Source of the DNA: Microbulbifer celer
GTDB taxonomy: Bacteria > Pseudomonadota > Gammaproteobacteria > Pseudomonadales > Cellvibrionaceae
Direction: 5' to 3'
DNA: 64,000 bases
NCBI RefSeq assembly: GCF_020991125.1
Contig: NZ_CP087715.1
Coordinates: forward strand, 2,886,501-2,950,500
The notes under the pieces are model-generated. The model worked only from the letters and a program-made list of their open reading frames with translations. It searched no databases and was not told the DNA's origin. A program made the translations under genes and the position numbers. Shown in pieces: positions 27,801-36,339 of this stretch; positions within the stretch are counted from its first letter, which is position 1; every line of letters starts with the position of its first letter.

Positions 27801-28700
27801 GGGCTGCAGCAGGGTGAGGATATCCTGTCGCGAGCCGGCGTTCAGGCTGGCGCCGCCCGCGCTTTCCGTAAAGCGCGCGATCACCGAGGTCATCGGCTCC
27901 GAAGCCGGCGTGGTGAACGACAGGAACACCTGGCCATTGCTCTGGTAGTCCGGATGGAAGGCCATCCCCAGCACACCGCCCTCGACCGCGGTATCCACCA
28001 GGCCGGACAGATCCAGGTAGGTGTTCTTGGTGGCCGTGGAATTGTCGTTGGCATCGATCCAGTAGACGGTGCCGGTTTTTTCCAGCACATACCAGCGGGA
28101 ATCGTCGCCCGGCGCCTGCATCAGGCCCAGCGGCTGGCTGAAGGTCAGGTTTGGGAACGCCCGCTGCAACGCCACCGCCGGGGGTGGCCCGCTGGGGCCG
28201 CCGCCACTGGAGGAACTACCGGAAGAGCTGGAGCTGCCGGAAGAACTTGAAGAGCTGGAGCTCGACGAACCGGAACCTGAACCCGAACCGCTGCTGGAGG
28301 AGCTTGAACTGGAACTGCTCCCCCCGTCACAGATGGATCCGGCTATCGCCGGTACCGAAGCACTGCCGGCACCGTTGCTGACCTGCAGGCCGACTTCGGC
28401 GAACTGATCCGGCTGAAGGTTGCCGTTCCAGGAAAGATTGCTCGCGGTATAGGGGTTGTCGCCGGAGATTTCGGCATTCCAGCTATCGGCCACCACTGTG
28501 CCGTCGCTGTACTCCCAACTCACCTCCCAACCGTTGATGGGGCTGGTGCCGTTGTTGGTGATTCGGATACTCGCCTGTGCGCCGGAGCCCCAGTCGTTGG
28601 CCACGACGTACTCGCAGGTCGCAGCGATCGCCGCTGACGTGGAACACCATGCGCACAATAGCAGCAATAATGATGAGATTTTCTGGATGGGATTTTTCAT
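24804..28700 (-). CDS. Secreted multidomain redox protein: CBM2 / sugar dehydrogenase / CBM2 / cytochrome c / DUF1587-1592-1588-1585
   Basis: About 1,298 residues. Sec signal peptide ending TSAAIA. CBM2 at about residues 28-125 (TCEYVVANDWGSG, GWEVSWEYSDG, SWNGNLQP). Poly-Ser/Gly linker about 127-168. Six-bladed sorbosone/aldose-dehydrogenase-like domain about 175-520 (LGMAFHPDY, NHNGGHIAFGPDGYLYIGFGDGG, LRNPWRWSFD, VGQSGYEEIN, YGWRCREG), of PQQ-dependent type. Second Ser linker, second CBM2-like domain about 575-655, third Ser linker, a cytochrome c with CAHCH near 695, then the planctomycete-type domains (LKILTRAEYQNTVGDLLGV, RRPLDSQEVATYSEL, NRMKYEALTSVAPCLNCHQEWINPLG). The ATG at 28700 has AGGA 8 nt upstream. 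Inferred role: extracellular electron transfer at cellulose or chitin surfaces, perhaps feeding lytic polysaccharide monooxygenases. First gene of a three-gene operon. Confidence 0.9.
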   Translation of the reverse strand: MKNPIQKISSLLLLLCAWCSTSAAIAATCEYVVANDWGSGAQASIRITNNGTSPINGWEVSWEYSDGTVVADSWNAEISGDNPYTASNLSWNGNLQPDQFAEVGLQVSNGAGSASVPAIAGSICDGGSSSSSSSSSSGSGSGSGSSSSSSSSSSGSSSSSGSSSSGGGPSGPPPAVALQRAFPNLTFSQPLGLMQAPGDDSRWYVLEKTGTVYWIDANDNSTATKNTYLDLSGLVDTAVEGGVLGMAFHPDYQSNGQVFLSFTTPASEPMTSVIARFTESAGGASLNAGSRQDILTLLQPYANHNGGHIAFGPDGYLYIGFGDGGSANDPEANGQDTSNWHGAMLRIDVDSGSPYAVPADNPFANGGGLPEIYAYGLRNPWRWSFDKASGDLWLADVGQSGYEEINVIESGGNYGWRCREGFHSTSNNCNSTGPYDDPVFEYDHGQGQSVTGGYVYRGSQIAGMNGAYIFGDYVSGRVWAYTDAMYQLLDTDLGVSSFGESNSGEIYMVDIIGGTLHRIVGDSGSSSSSSSSGGSSSSSSSGSSSSGSSSSGSSSSGGSGGDGVSCEITYENVWDGGYQFDVTVSNAGTSAVSGWEIALQFSEAPQVTGYWNVDLAVSGNTVSARDVGWNGDLSPGDSVKFGFQGDHDGSFDSPDCHGSGGSSSSSSSSSGGSSSSSSSGGTGNMTGGEIYAANCAHCHGFAGDGGSIGIPLTTPQDLEFMIGFIEDTMPQDQPQVCGADCADKVGNYIADTFWEDQQPLNCEMVRYGARQLKILTRAEYQNTVGDLLGVNFAAAESLAEDSQVGYFINNAHASMVTSTYDRYLTAAEEIAAWSAARDFSPALNCGSFNQSCVDQFIGDFAPKLFRRPLDSQEVATYSELANGTFTEGDVQAGIQLALMTMLSSPQFLYRHELGESNPANSAIDMDAFELTSHEMATWLSYSFAGSTPDDIALQKAANDQLRDPAQITQEAQRLLDLAEARDTMGDFVGSWLGTDSLENAPKDTAVWPGFEDVAPHMEQEIREVFAEVMLNGNESFASLYDANWTFVNGPLAQHYGISGVSGDDFQQVTTSDRGGILTSGAFMARWAELTETSPIRRSVRVRRRMLCQDQPDPPAGITESRAERLEELADLIADPATTNRMKYEALTSVAPCLNCHQEWINPLGGGMEDFDAVGNPRSVDLNGNLIDASGALYAPDVLSNRGESIAFEGSRGLGQLLATLPAAQSCVSQNMFRFMLGVGHDSIDSSNPEGRALDPVEEEGYACTVQDMTDTLVQQSPRAMLENMSTLDAVRYRKEWQR

Positions 28701-28953
28701 TATTATTTCCTGCACCGTTGCCATGTAAACGGATGCCACCGTAGTGCGGCGGCGCGTGTACTGTTTAGCCCCCGGAGTTTACCGGCGACTTGAAGTGGAA
28801 CGCAGAGACGACCGGCGGATACCGGCGACGCTTCGCTCTACCAGCGTGAGGTGTGGAAATAGAATTGGATATGCCTGGCCGACAGGATCAGCCGGATACC
28901 TTCTTGTAATATTTTTTATTATCTCTTTATATTCTCAGGCCACTTTTCCGGGC

Positions 28954-28975
28954 CCTCCGATACCGGTATCGGAGG
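28954..28975. repeat. Perfect 22-bp palindrome
   Basis: Two 11-nt halves (CCTCCGATACC and its complement) abut without spacer, about 255 bp upstream of the large redox gene. It may be an operator or part of a hairpin. No T-run follows on either strand. Confidence 0.5.
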
Positions 28976-29012
28976 TTCAGGCTTGCGACCACTGATACAG
29001 ATTTCACAGCAA

Positions 29013-29026
29013 TGTAATCGTTTCCA
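29013..29026. promoter_or_regulatory. LacI/GalR-type operator-like site
   Basis: TGTAATCGTTTCCA fits the palindromic pattern TGNAANCGNTTNCA recognised by many LacI-family sugar regulators. It lies about 310 bp upstream of the secreted redox operon (minus strand) and could link that operon to sugar availability. No LacI-family gene is present in the window. Confidence 0.35.
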
Positions 29027-29122
29027 TTGCGACCCACAAGAAATGAAGAACAGCTTAGCGCCTATTTCATTTTGCGTTGGCAATAGTTTGCGCCGGTACT
29101 CAGTTGATGGTCGATTGAGGCG

Positions 29123-29212
29123 ATGTTGGTGCTCAAACAGGTGGTGCTGCACAAGGAGTTGCCGAAATCCACCTTGGGTAAAATCCTGCGGCGGGAACTG
29201 CGCACTTCCTGA
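29123..29212 (+). pseudogene. Remnant of an acyl-CoA synthetase C-terminus
   Basis: A 29-codon frame reads LKQVVLHKELPKSTLGKILR and ends RRELRTS stop. PKSTLGKILRREL is the A10 motif of AMP-binding acyl-CoA synthetases, including the catalytic lysine. Upstream frames are closed by stops and no other part of the enzyme is present, so this is the tail of a deleted gene. It lies between the redox operon and parC. Confidence 0.6.
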
Positions 29213-29232
29213 AGGATTGCACAGCGCTGAAA

Positions 29233-29265
29233 ACAGAAAGGGCGCCCGCGGGACGCCCTTTCTGT
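29233..29265 (-). terminator. Terminator hairpin after parC
   Basis: Perfect 12-bp stem (29233-29244 with 29254-29265) with a 9-nt loop, 18 bp after the parC stop. The minus-strand tail CTGTTTTCAGC has only a short T-run, so termination may be partial. Confidence 0.65.
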
Positions 29266-29282
29266 ATCGACCGCAGCAAAAT

Positions 29283-31532
29283 TTATTTGCGCTGCACTTC
29301 CACCTTATCCACTTTCTGGAAGCCGCGCGGCAGCTTGTTGCCGCGGCGGCCGCGTTCGCCCTCGTAGTGCTCCAGCTCAGAGATCTTGACTCGGGTGTGG
29401 CGCTTGCCGGCGTGAATCAGCAGCTCGTCTTTGCCTTCCAGCACCGCGATGCCCACCACAATCTCCTCCCGGCTGGCGGCGCGGGCGGCGGGGATGTTGA
29501 TGATCTTGTTGCCCTTACCCTTGGAGAGCTCCGGCAGTTCAGACACCGGGAACACCAGCATGCGGCCTTCGCTGGTCACTGCGGCGAGCAGCGCAGATTC
29601 CGGGTTTTCCACTTCCTGTGGCGGCAGTACGCGGGCATTTTTCGGCAGGCTCAGCATGGCTTTACCGGCCTTGTTGCGCGACTGCAGATCGGCGTACCTG
29701 GCAATAAAACCATAACCCGCATCGGACGCCAGCAGTACTCTCTGATCGTCACTGCCCATCAGAAGGCCTTCAAAGGTAGCCCCGGATGGCGGGTTGATAC
29801 GCCCGGACAGCGGCTCGCCCTGCCCCCGCGCAGACGGCAGGGTGTGGGCGGCAATGGCGTAACTGCGCCCGGTGCTGTCGAGTAACAGCGCCGGCTGGTT
29901 ACTCTTGCCACGGGCAGCGTATTTGAAGCCGTCGCCGGCTTTGTAACTGAGCGAGGAGGGATCGATCTCGTGGCCCTTGGCCTGACGGATCCAACCCTTG
30001 TCGGACAGCACCACGGTAATCGGGTCGGAAGACAGCAGGTCCGCTTCGTTGAACGCCTTGGCCTCTTCGCGCTCGACGATGGGCGAACGGCGGTCGTCCC
30101 CGAACTCGTCGGCGGCCGCCAGCAGTTCTTTCTTGATCAGGGTCTTGAGGCGGCGCGGGCTGTCCAGGGTCTTGACCAGCATATCGCGCTCTTTTTCCAG
30201 TTCCGCCTGCTCGCCGCGGATCTTCATTTCCTCAAGGCGCGCCAACTGACGCAACTTGGTGTCGAGAATATATTCCGCCTGCACATCGCTGAGCTCGAAG
30301 CGGCGTATCAATTCCTGCTTGGGCTCGTCGTGGGTGCGGATGATTTCGATCACTTCATCAATATTGAGGAACGCAACCAGCAAACCCGCCAACAGGTGCA
30401 GACGCTTCTCTACCTTGTCCAGGCGGAACTGCAGGCGACGGCGGGTGGTGACGGTACGGAAGCTCAGCCACTCGGAGAGGATCTTATCAAGAGACTTCAC
30501 CTGTGGGCGGCCATCGATACCGATCATATTCAGGTTGATGCGGTAGCTCTTCTCCAGATCGGTGGTGGCGAACAGGTGGTTCATGACCTGTTCCGCATCC
30601 ACGCGATTGTTTTTGGGCACAATCACCAGACGGGTGGGATTCTCGTGATCCGACTCATCGCGCAGGTCGGTCACCATGGGGAGCTTTTTGGCCTGCATCT
30701 GTGCGGCAATCTGCTCCAGTACCTTGGAGCCACTGGACTGATACGGCAGTGCGGTGATGACGATATCGCCATCTTCCCGGTTCCAGACCGCACGCATTTT
30801 GACCGAGCCACGGCCACTCTCGTACACCTTGTGGATATCTGCCTGGGGCGTGATGATCTCCGCCTCGGTGGGCATATCCGGGCCCTGGATAAACTCACAC
30901 AGCTCGGAGACGGTCGCCTTGGGGTTTTCCAACATGTGCACCGTCGCGTCCACCACTTCCCGCAGGTTATGGGGTGGAATGTCCGTGGCCATCCCCACGG
31001 CGATACCGGTGGTGCCGTTCAGCAATATGTTGGGAACCCGCGCTGGCAGTACGGAAGGCTCGTCCATGGTGCCGTCAAAATTCGGCTGCCAGTCCACCGT
31101 GCCCTGCCCCAGTTCGGACAGCAGCACTTCGGAATACTTGCCCATGCGCGACTCGGTATAACGCATCGCAGCGAAGGATTTGGGGTCATCCGGCGAGCCC
31201 CAGTTACCCTGGCCATCCACCAGCGGGTAGCGGTAGCTGAACGGCTGCGCCATCAGCACCATGGCCTCGTACACGGCGCTGTCACCGTGCGGGTGGTACT
31301 TACCGATCACGTCGCCCACGGTACGGGCAGACTTCTTGTATTTGGCGGTATTTTTCAGCCCCAGCTCGCTCATGGCGTATACAATCCGGCGCTGAACCGG
31401 CTTCAGGCCATCGCCAATATTCGGCAGGGCGCGGTCGAGAATCACGTACATGGAGTAATCCAGGTACGCCTTCTCAGTGTATTCCGCGAGGGGCAATCGC
31501 TCTGTGGCGTCGTAGACGGAAGGCTCGGTCAT
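29283..31532 (-). CDS. parC: DNA topoisomerase IV subunit A
   Basis: Breaks and rejoins DNA to decatenate sister chromosomes, in a complex with ParE. Signatures: [20 protein letters not shown], the winged-helix [19 protein letters not shown] segment, and [15 protein letters not shown] with the catalytic tyrosine near residue 122. The C-terminal beta-pinwheel is present ([19 protein letters not shown]). The 749-residue length and lack of a gyrA-type GyrA box support ParC rather than GyrA. Single gene here; parE is not in the window. Confidence 0.96.
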   Translation of the reverse strand: MTEPSVYDATERLPLAEYTEKAYLDYSMYVILDRALPNIGDGLKPVQRRIVYAMSELGLKNTAKYKKSARTVGDVIGKYHPHGDSAVYEAMVLMAQPFSYRYPLVDGQGNWGSPDDPKSFAAMRYTESRMGKYSEVLLSELGQGTVDWQPNFDGTMDEPSVLPARVPNILLNGTTGIAVGMATDIPPHNLREVVDATVHMLENPKATVSELCEFIQGPDMPTEAEIITPQADIHKVYESGRGSVKMRAVWNREDGDIVITALPYQSSGSKVLEQIAAQMQAKKLPMVTDLRDESDHENPTRLVIVPKNNRVDAEQVMNHLFATTDLEKSYRINLNMIGIDGRPQVKSLDKILSEWLSFRTVTTRRRLQFRLDKVEKRLHLLAGLLVAFLNIDEVIEIIRTHDEPKQELIRRFELSDVQAEYILDTKLRQLARLEEMKIRGEQAELEKERDMLVKTLDSPRRLKTLIKKELLAAADEFGDDRRSPIVEREEAKAFNEADLLSSDPITVVLSDKGWIRQAKGHEIDPSSLSYKAGDGFKYAARGKSNQPALLLDSTGRSYAIAAHTLPSARGQGEPLSGRINPPSGATFEGLLMGSDDQRVLLASDAGYGFIARYADLQSRNKAGKAMLSLPKNARVLPPQEVENPESALLAAVTSEGRMLVFPVSELPELSKGKGNKIINIPAARAASREEIVVGIAVLEGKDELLIHAGKRHTRVKISELEHYEGERGRRGNKLPRGFQKVDKVEVQRK

Positions 31533-31715
31533 ACTGCGAGAGTCTCGTTATTCTGCTGAAAGAGCCGGATTATGGCCGGAACTGGCGGCGGGTTCAAAGG
31601 GCAAGCGCATTGCACCGAGAATCCAAATACTGTTAAAAACAAGTTGTAGACTGCAAGACTGATTCCACTTCCTGTCGGTTAGAAGACTGGCAAAAGACAC
31701 CCGGATACCCATACC

Positions 31716-32168
31716 ATGCCCGCACTCTTCGCCTTCCTGCACCACTTGGCCTTCCTGGCCATGACGGCTGTCCTCACCATGCAACTGATTCTGCTAGGGC
31801 AAAATTTCAGCCTGCAAAATGCCCGCAAGATCCGTATCGCCGACCGTATTCTGGGTCTATCTGCAGTGCTGCTCCTGGTGGTCGGTTTTTTGCGCGTGTT
31901 TTTCTTTGAGAAAGGCGCGAGCTACTACTTTCAAAACGGGGCATTTCACGCGAAGTTGACCCTGTTTGTCATCGCCGCACTGCTCTCCATTTATCCCACC
32001 ATCCAATTTCTACGCTGGGGCAAAACCCTCAAACAGGGAGAGGTGCCGGAAATTGGCGATCGCAAACGCCGCTGGATGCGTATCATTGTGCACGCCGAGC
32101 TCACGGCCATTATCGGCATGGCCCTGTGCGCCGCGCTGATGGCCAAGGGCATCGGTTATTTTGGCTAA
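31716..32168 (+). CDS. DUF2214 membrane protein
   Basis: About 150 residues with four predicted transmembrane helices (LHHLAFLAMTAVLTMQLILL, a second near 45-60, a third near 85-95, and the C-terminal IIGMALCAALMA). The pattern LHHLAFL ... RVFFFEKGASYYFQNGAFHAKL is typical of DUF2214. Function unknown. It is followed 17 bp later by fetA-like, so it may share a transcript with the iron-export genes. Confidence 0.85.
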   Translation: MPALFAFLHHLAFLAMTAVLTMQLILLGQNFSLQNARKIRIADRILGLSAVLLLVVGFLRVFFFEKGASYYFQNGAFHAKLTLFVIAALLSIYPTIQFLRWGKTLKQGEVPEIGDRKRRWMRIIVHAELTAIIGMALCAALMAKGIGYFG

Positions 32169-32184
32169 ATAAACGGACACGGTA

Positions 32185-32790
32185 TTGGCAACACTGGCAC
32201 TCAACAGCCTCGCCATTGGCGACCTGAAAAATATCCACCTGCAAGTGGCGGCAGGAGAAATCGTATGCCTGTCGGGCGCGTCCGGCTCCGGCAAAAGCCG
32301 CCTGCTGCGCGCCATTGCCGACCTGGATCTGCATACCGGCAACGTGCACCTCGGGGATACCAACCAGAACGATATGCCGGGCCATCGCTGGCGCAGCGCG
32401 GTGATGATGGTGCCGGCGGAAAGTGCCTGGTGGCACGAGACCGTGGGTGAACACTTTCCCGAGCGCTCAAAGGATGCCTTGCAGCAACTCGGCCTGGACG
32501 CGGACGCGTTCGACTGGGAGGTAACCCGTCTCTCGTCCGGGGAAAAGCAGCGCCTCGCGCTGGCCCGCGCGCTCGCCCGCAAACCGGCAGCCCTGTTGCT
32601 GGATGAGCCCACGGCAAACCTGGACAAAGACAGTACCGAGCGGGTGGAAAACTGGCTACGGGATATCATTGAAGAGCAACAACTCCCCACTCTCTGGGTC
32701 GCCCACCACGAAGACCAGATCGCACGTGTGGCTGACCGTCACTTTCACATTGTGGATAACGGGATCGAACAACAGGAGATGACAGGGTGA
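32185..32790 (+). CDS. fetA: ABC transporter ATP-binding protein (FetA/YbbL-like)
   Basis: Cytoplasmic ATPase subunit of a putative iron exporter. The roughly 201 residues contain Walker A GASGSGKS near residue 32, the signature LSSGEKQRLALARAL, and Walker B ALLLDEPTANLD. The start is a TTG (32185) with a weak ribosome-binding site; no ATG fits the N-terminus. The stop overlaps the GTG start of the permease gene, as expected for a two-component FetAB exporter. FetAB in E. coli lowers free iron under oxidative stress; the role here is by homology. Confidence 0.88.
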   Translation: MATLALNSLAIGDLKNIHLQVAAGEIVCLSGASGSGKSRLLRAIADLDLHTGNVHLGDTNQNDMPGHRWRSAVMMVPAESAWWHETVGEHFPERSKDALQQLGLDADAFDWEVTRLSSGEKQRLALARALARKPAALLLDEPTANLDKDSTERVENWLRDIIEEQQLPTLWVAHHEDQIARVADRHFHIVDNGIEQQEMTG

Positions 32791-33584
32791 ACGTCATCGA
32801 ACTCTCCTGGTGGCAACTGGCACTGGCGGCATTGCTGGTCATCGCCCTGGCTGCATGTACCTTCTTCGCGCGCCTGGGTGTGGGCAAAAGTCTGTTGATT
32901 GCCGGCGCCCGTACCGCAATTCAACTCGCCCTCGTCGGCCTGGTCCTGGAAGCCCTGTTTTCCGTCGGCAGCCTGCACTGGGTGGCGTTGATGGGCGTCG
33001 GTATGCTGCTGCTCGCCGGACGCGAAGTGGTCGCGCGGCAGAAATACCATCTGCGCGGCGGTTGGAGTTTTGGCATCGGCACCCTGTCGATGTTTATCTC
33101 CGCCTTTGCCGTCACCGTGCTTACCCTGGTGGCGGTGATCAGCCCCACACCCTGGTACACGCCGCAATACGCCATTCCCCTGCTGGGCATGCTGCTGGGC
33201 AATACCATGACCGGCGTCGCCCTGTCCCTGGACCGGCTGACAGAGAGCGCCCAGCGTTCCCGCAACATTATTGAAAACCGGCTGATGCTGGGAGACACCG
33301 CGCAGCAGGCCCTGAGCGAGTTCCGCCGCGACGCCATGCGCGCAGGCCTCACCCCGATCATCAACGCCATGGCCGCCGCGGGCATCGTCTCCCTGCCGGG
33401 CATGATGACCGGCCAGATACTCGCCGGCACATCACCGGCGCTGGCGGTGAAATATCAGATACTGATCATGTTCACCATCGCCGCCGGTACCGGCTTTGGC
33501 ACCTTTGCCGCGGTGGCGTTGTGCGCGCGACGACTATTCGACGGGCGCGAGCGGCTGCGGCTGGACCGGTTGACGGCTCCCTGA
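32787..33584 (+). CDS. fetB: ABC transporter permease (FetB/YbbM-like)
   Basis: About 265 residues with several hydrophobic helices and the family segments AGARTAIQLALVGLVLEALF, GMLLGNTMTGVALSLDRL and GIVSLPGMMTGQILAGTSP. It begins at GTG 32787, overlapping the fetA stop by GTGA. Forms the membrane part of the exporter. The siderophore-receptor cluster follows, so iron import and iron export genes are neighbours. Confidence 0.92.
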   Translation: MNVIELSWWQLALAALLVIALAACTFFARLGVGKSLLIAGARTAIQLALVGLVLEALFSVGSLHWVALMGVGMLLLAGREVVARQKYHLRGGWSFGIGTLSMFISAFAVTVLTLVAVISPTPWYTPQYAIPLLGMLLGNTMTGVALSLDRLTESAQRSRNIIENRLMLGDTAQQALSEFRRDAMRAGLTPIINAMAAAGIVSLPGMMTGQILAGTSPALAVKYQILIMFTIAAGTGFGTFAAVALCARRLFDGRERLRLDRLTAP

Positions 33585-33680
33585 TCGCCTTCCGCCCAAA
33601 GTGAGACCCGCAAGCTGACGCTTATGCACACACCGCATTGCACCCGGGGCAATGCCTCGCGTAATTCATTCACACAATTT

Positions 33681-33722
33681 GCAAATAACAACCATTATCA
33701 CTAAGATCCAGCTTTATATAAT
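33681..33722 (+). promoter_or_regulatory. Fur box and -10 element of the siderophore receptor
   Basis: The 19 bp at 33681-33699 (GCAAATAACAACCATTATC) match the E. coli Fur consensus at 14 of 19 positions. A perfect TATAAT lies at 33717-33722, with the Fur site overlapping the -35 region. Iron-dependent repression of the downstream receptor and partner genes is therefore likely. Confidence 0.7.
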
Positions 33723-33745
33723 TAGCCACGATCAAGGGATACAGG

Positions 33746-35917
33746 ATGTACGCAAGCGCATCAGCCATTCGTTCACCATTTATTCGCCGCAGCTTGGCCA
33801 CCGCCATTGCCTGCGCCGCTACCAGCCCCCTCGGCTTTGCCGCTGCCGAAGAGCAGAAAACCACGAAGAACGAGCAGCAAGCCATAGAAGAAGTGGTGGT
33901 TACCAGCCGCTACACCAGCAATGACCGCGTCGATACCGCCACCGGGCTGGGCCTGTCCCTGTACGAAACACCGCAATCCGTCAGCATGGTTACCGCGCAA
34001 CGGATCAGCGACCAGAACCTGGAATCCCTCACCGACGTCGTCAACAACGCCGCCGGTGTCTCCGCACGCGCCCAGGACAGCACGCGCCACACCTACTCCG
34101 CGCGCGGCTTTGCGATCAACAATTACCAGGTGGACGGCATTCCCATTTACTGGCAGCCGGGCGGCAACGCCGGTGAAACCCAGTCCGACATGAGCCTGTA
34201 CGAGCGCGTGGAAATCGTGCGCGGCGCCACCGGCCTGCTCACTGGTGCCGGCAACCCCTCCGCCTCCATCAACCTGGTGCGCAAGCACGCAGACAGCAAA
34301 GAATTCACCGCGGACCTGAATGCCTCCGCCGGGCGCTGGAACACCTACTCCGCCACCGCGGACGTCAGCACACCGCTGAATGAAAGCGGGTCGGTACGCG
34401 GCCGTTTTGTCAGCCATATTCTCGACGGAGAATCTTTCCGGGATTTGGCGGAAGAAAGCAAAACCGTTTTCTACGGCGTGATCGATGCCGACCTCACCGA
34501 CAACACCCTGCTGCGCGTCGGCGCCAGCCGCCAGGACAACGAACCCAAGGCCTCCACCTGGGGTGGCCTGCCCACCTGGCATGCCGACGGCAGCCGCACC
34601 GACTGGGATCGCAGCAAGACCCTGGCCGCAGACTGGACAACCTGGTCCTCCACCGTTGACCACCTGTACCTGGACCTAGTGCACAACTTCGGCGGCTGGA
34701 CCGCCAAGTTCAGCGTCAACAACAACACCAACACTTCCGACCAGAAACTGCTGTATCTGTCCGGCACCCCGGATAAGGAAACCGGCCTGGGCATGAGCGC
34801 CTCGCCACGCAACGCCGCCACCGAGCGCGAGCAGACCAGCATCAGCCTGCAGGTGAGCGGCAGCTACGCCCTGTTCGGCCGTGAGCACGAACTGACCCTG
34901 GGTGCGGTCGATCACAGCGACGACAGTATCGCCACTTCCCGCGCACGCAGCGACGTGGCGCCGGTTGGCAACTTTAATGAATGGGACGGCAGCTACCCGG
35001 AAGCCACCTGGGGCGACAACAATGTGGATATCGACCAGACCACCGATCAGTTCGGCCTCTACGCCGCCACCCGCCTGTCCATCACCGACAATTTCAAAGT
35101 GATCGCCGGTGGCCGGATTGCAGAGTGGGAGCAGAGTGGTGTTTCCTATGGATCCACGCAGGAATTCGGGGACGATGATATCTTCATTCCCTACGCCGGC
35201 GCACTGTACGAACTCAACGACCAACACACCCTGTACGCCAGCTACACGGAAATTTTCCAACCGCAGAACCTGCAGGATCGCAACGGGGATTTCCTCGATC
35301 CGGTCACCGGCAAGAGTAAAGAAGTGGGCCTGAAAAGCCTGTACTTTGACGGCGCCCTGCAGACTATGGTTTCTGTGTTCGATATCCTGCAGGACGACGT
35401 GGGCCAGCCGGACGGCAACTTCCCGGTACCCGGTAAAGAAAACAGCCAGGCGTACTACGCCGCAAAAGGTGCCGGCAGCCAGGGGTATGAACTGGAAGTG
35501 GTGGGCGAACTGATGCCCGGTTGGGATCTGAGTTTCAGCTACACCAACTTCGACGCGGAAGATGCCGCGGGCAACGCGGTCAACACCAGCCAGCCCGAAG
35601 AGCTGCTGAAACTGTTCACCACCTATCGCTTCGCCGATCGGCTGGAAGGGCTGACCGTGGCCGGCGGCGTAAACTGGCAGGGTCGCAATTACACCGATAC
35701 CATCAACGCGGCCACCAAAGCGCCAGAGCGCCTGACCCAGGATGCCTACAGCCTGGTCAGCCTGATGGCCCGCTACCAGTTCACCGAACAGCTCTCCGGC
35801 CAGCTGAACCTGGACAACCTGCTGGACGAGACTTACTACAGCCAGATCGGTTTCTATAACCAGGTGGAGTTCGGCGAGCCGCGCAATATTACCGCGTCGG
35901 TCAACTATCGCTTCTGA
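33746..35917 (+). CDS. TonB-dependent siderophore receptor
   Basis: Outer-membrane ferric-siderophore transporter of about 723 residues. Signal peptide (SPFIRRSLATAIACAATSPLGFAAAEE), TonB box IEEVVVTSRY, then the plug typical of the hydroxamate/FpvA-FhuE group (TGLGLSLYETPQSVSMVTAQ, YSARGFAINNYQVDGIP, YERVEIVRGATGLLTGAGNP) and a barrel ending ITASVNYRF. AAGGGA precedes the ATG. A Fur box and -10 element lie upstream, and the DUF3649/PepSY/DUF3325 set follows. Confidence 0.95.
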   Translation: MYASASAIRSPFIRRSLATAIACAATSPLGFAAAEEQKTTKNEQQAIEEVVVTSRYTSNDRVDTATGLGLSLYETPQSVSMVTAQRISDQNLESLTDVVNNAAGVSARAQDSTRHTYSARGFAINNYQVDGIPIYWQPGGNAGETQSDMSLYERVEIVRGATGLLTGAGNPSASINLVRKHADSKEFTADLNASAGRWNTYSATADVSTPLNESGSVRGRFVSHILDGESFRDLAEESKTVFYGVIDADLTDNTLLRVGASRQDNEPKASTWGGLPTWHADGSRTDWDRSKTLAADWTTWSSTVDHLYLDLVHNFGGWTAKFSVNNNTNTSDQKLLYLSGTPDKETGLGMSASPRNAATEREQTSISLQVSGSYALFGREHELTLGAVDHSDDSIATSRARSDVAPVGNFNEWDGSYPEATWGDNNVDIDQTTDQFGLYAATRLSITDNFKVIAGGRIAEWEQSGVSYGSTQEFGDDDIFIPYAGALYELNDQHTLYASYTEIFQPQNLQDRNGDFLDPVTGKSKEVGLKSLYFDGALQTMVSVFDILQDDVGQPDGNFPVPGKENSQAYYAAKGAGSQGYELEVVGELMPGWDLSFSYTNFDAEDAAGNAVNTSQPEELLKLFTTYRFADRLEGLTVAGGVNWQGRNYTDTINAATKAPERLTQDAYSLVSLMARYQFTEQLSGQLNLDNLLDETYYSQIGFYNQVEFGEPRNITASVNYRF

Positions 35918-35946
35918 TCAATACCGGTTTATCGAGCGGAAACCAT

Positions 35947-35981
35947 GGCCCCGATGACGATCTCATCGGGGCCGTTCTTTT
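35947..35981 (+). terminator. Rho-independent terminator after the siderophore receptor
   Basis: Perfect 11-bp stem (35947-35957 with 35963-35973), 5-nt loop, then a T-rich tail. It separates the receptor from the three small partner genes, which would be expressed at a lower level by read-through or from their own promoter. Confidence 0.85.
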
Positions 35982-36044
35982 TTGGAACGGCCTTTTTTAA
36001 CAACCGTTTTTTAACCACAAGCAGAAACAGGCAGGACAAAAATC

Positions 36045-36326
36045 ATGGGGTTACACGGCTGGCGGCTGGCATCGTTGATCGCCGCGGCATTACTGGGCGG
36101 CTACCTGTTTTCTACCGCGCTGGGGGTTTTTCTCGGCAGCGTACTGCCGCTCGCCACCAGTGAAAGCACGCTGGTTGCGCACCTGTCGAGCTTCGTGTTC
36201 TATACCGGCGCGATCCTCTGGGTGTTCCATATCCGCCAGCCACGCCGCGCATGGATAACCCTGCTGCTATCCAGCGCCGCCCTCGCAGGATTAAGCCTCA
36301 CCCTGAATTCCCTCTCAGGGAGCTGA
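36045..36326 (+). CDS. DUF3649-like small membrane protein
   Basis: About 93 residues with three predicted helices (LASLIAAALLGGYLFSTAL, an inner one near 45-60, and WITLLLSSAALAGLSLTL). Size, pattern and position match the DUF3649 proteins found with PepSY and DUF3325 genes beside siderophore receptors. Function unknown; probably part of an inner-membrane unit for ferric-siderophore reduction. Confidence 0.75.
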   Translation: MGLHGWRLASLIAAALLGGYLFSTALGVFLGSVLPLATSESTLVAHLSSFVFYTGAILWVFHIRQPRRAWITLLLSSAALAGLSLTLNSLSGS

Positions 36327-36339
36327 AAGAACCATCACC

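Noticed and set aside
26655..28330. Repetitive tracts that could suggest a CRISPR or minisatellite
   Set aside because: They encode poly-Ser/Gly linkers between domains of one protein; there are no regular spacers.
29970..31559. 529-codon plus-strand frame opposite parC
   Set aside because: Antisense to parC, with histidine/glutamine-rich low-complexity translation and no domains.
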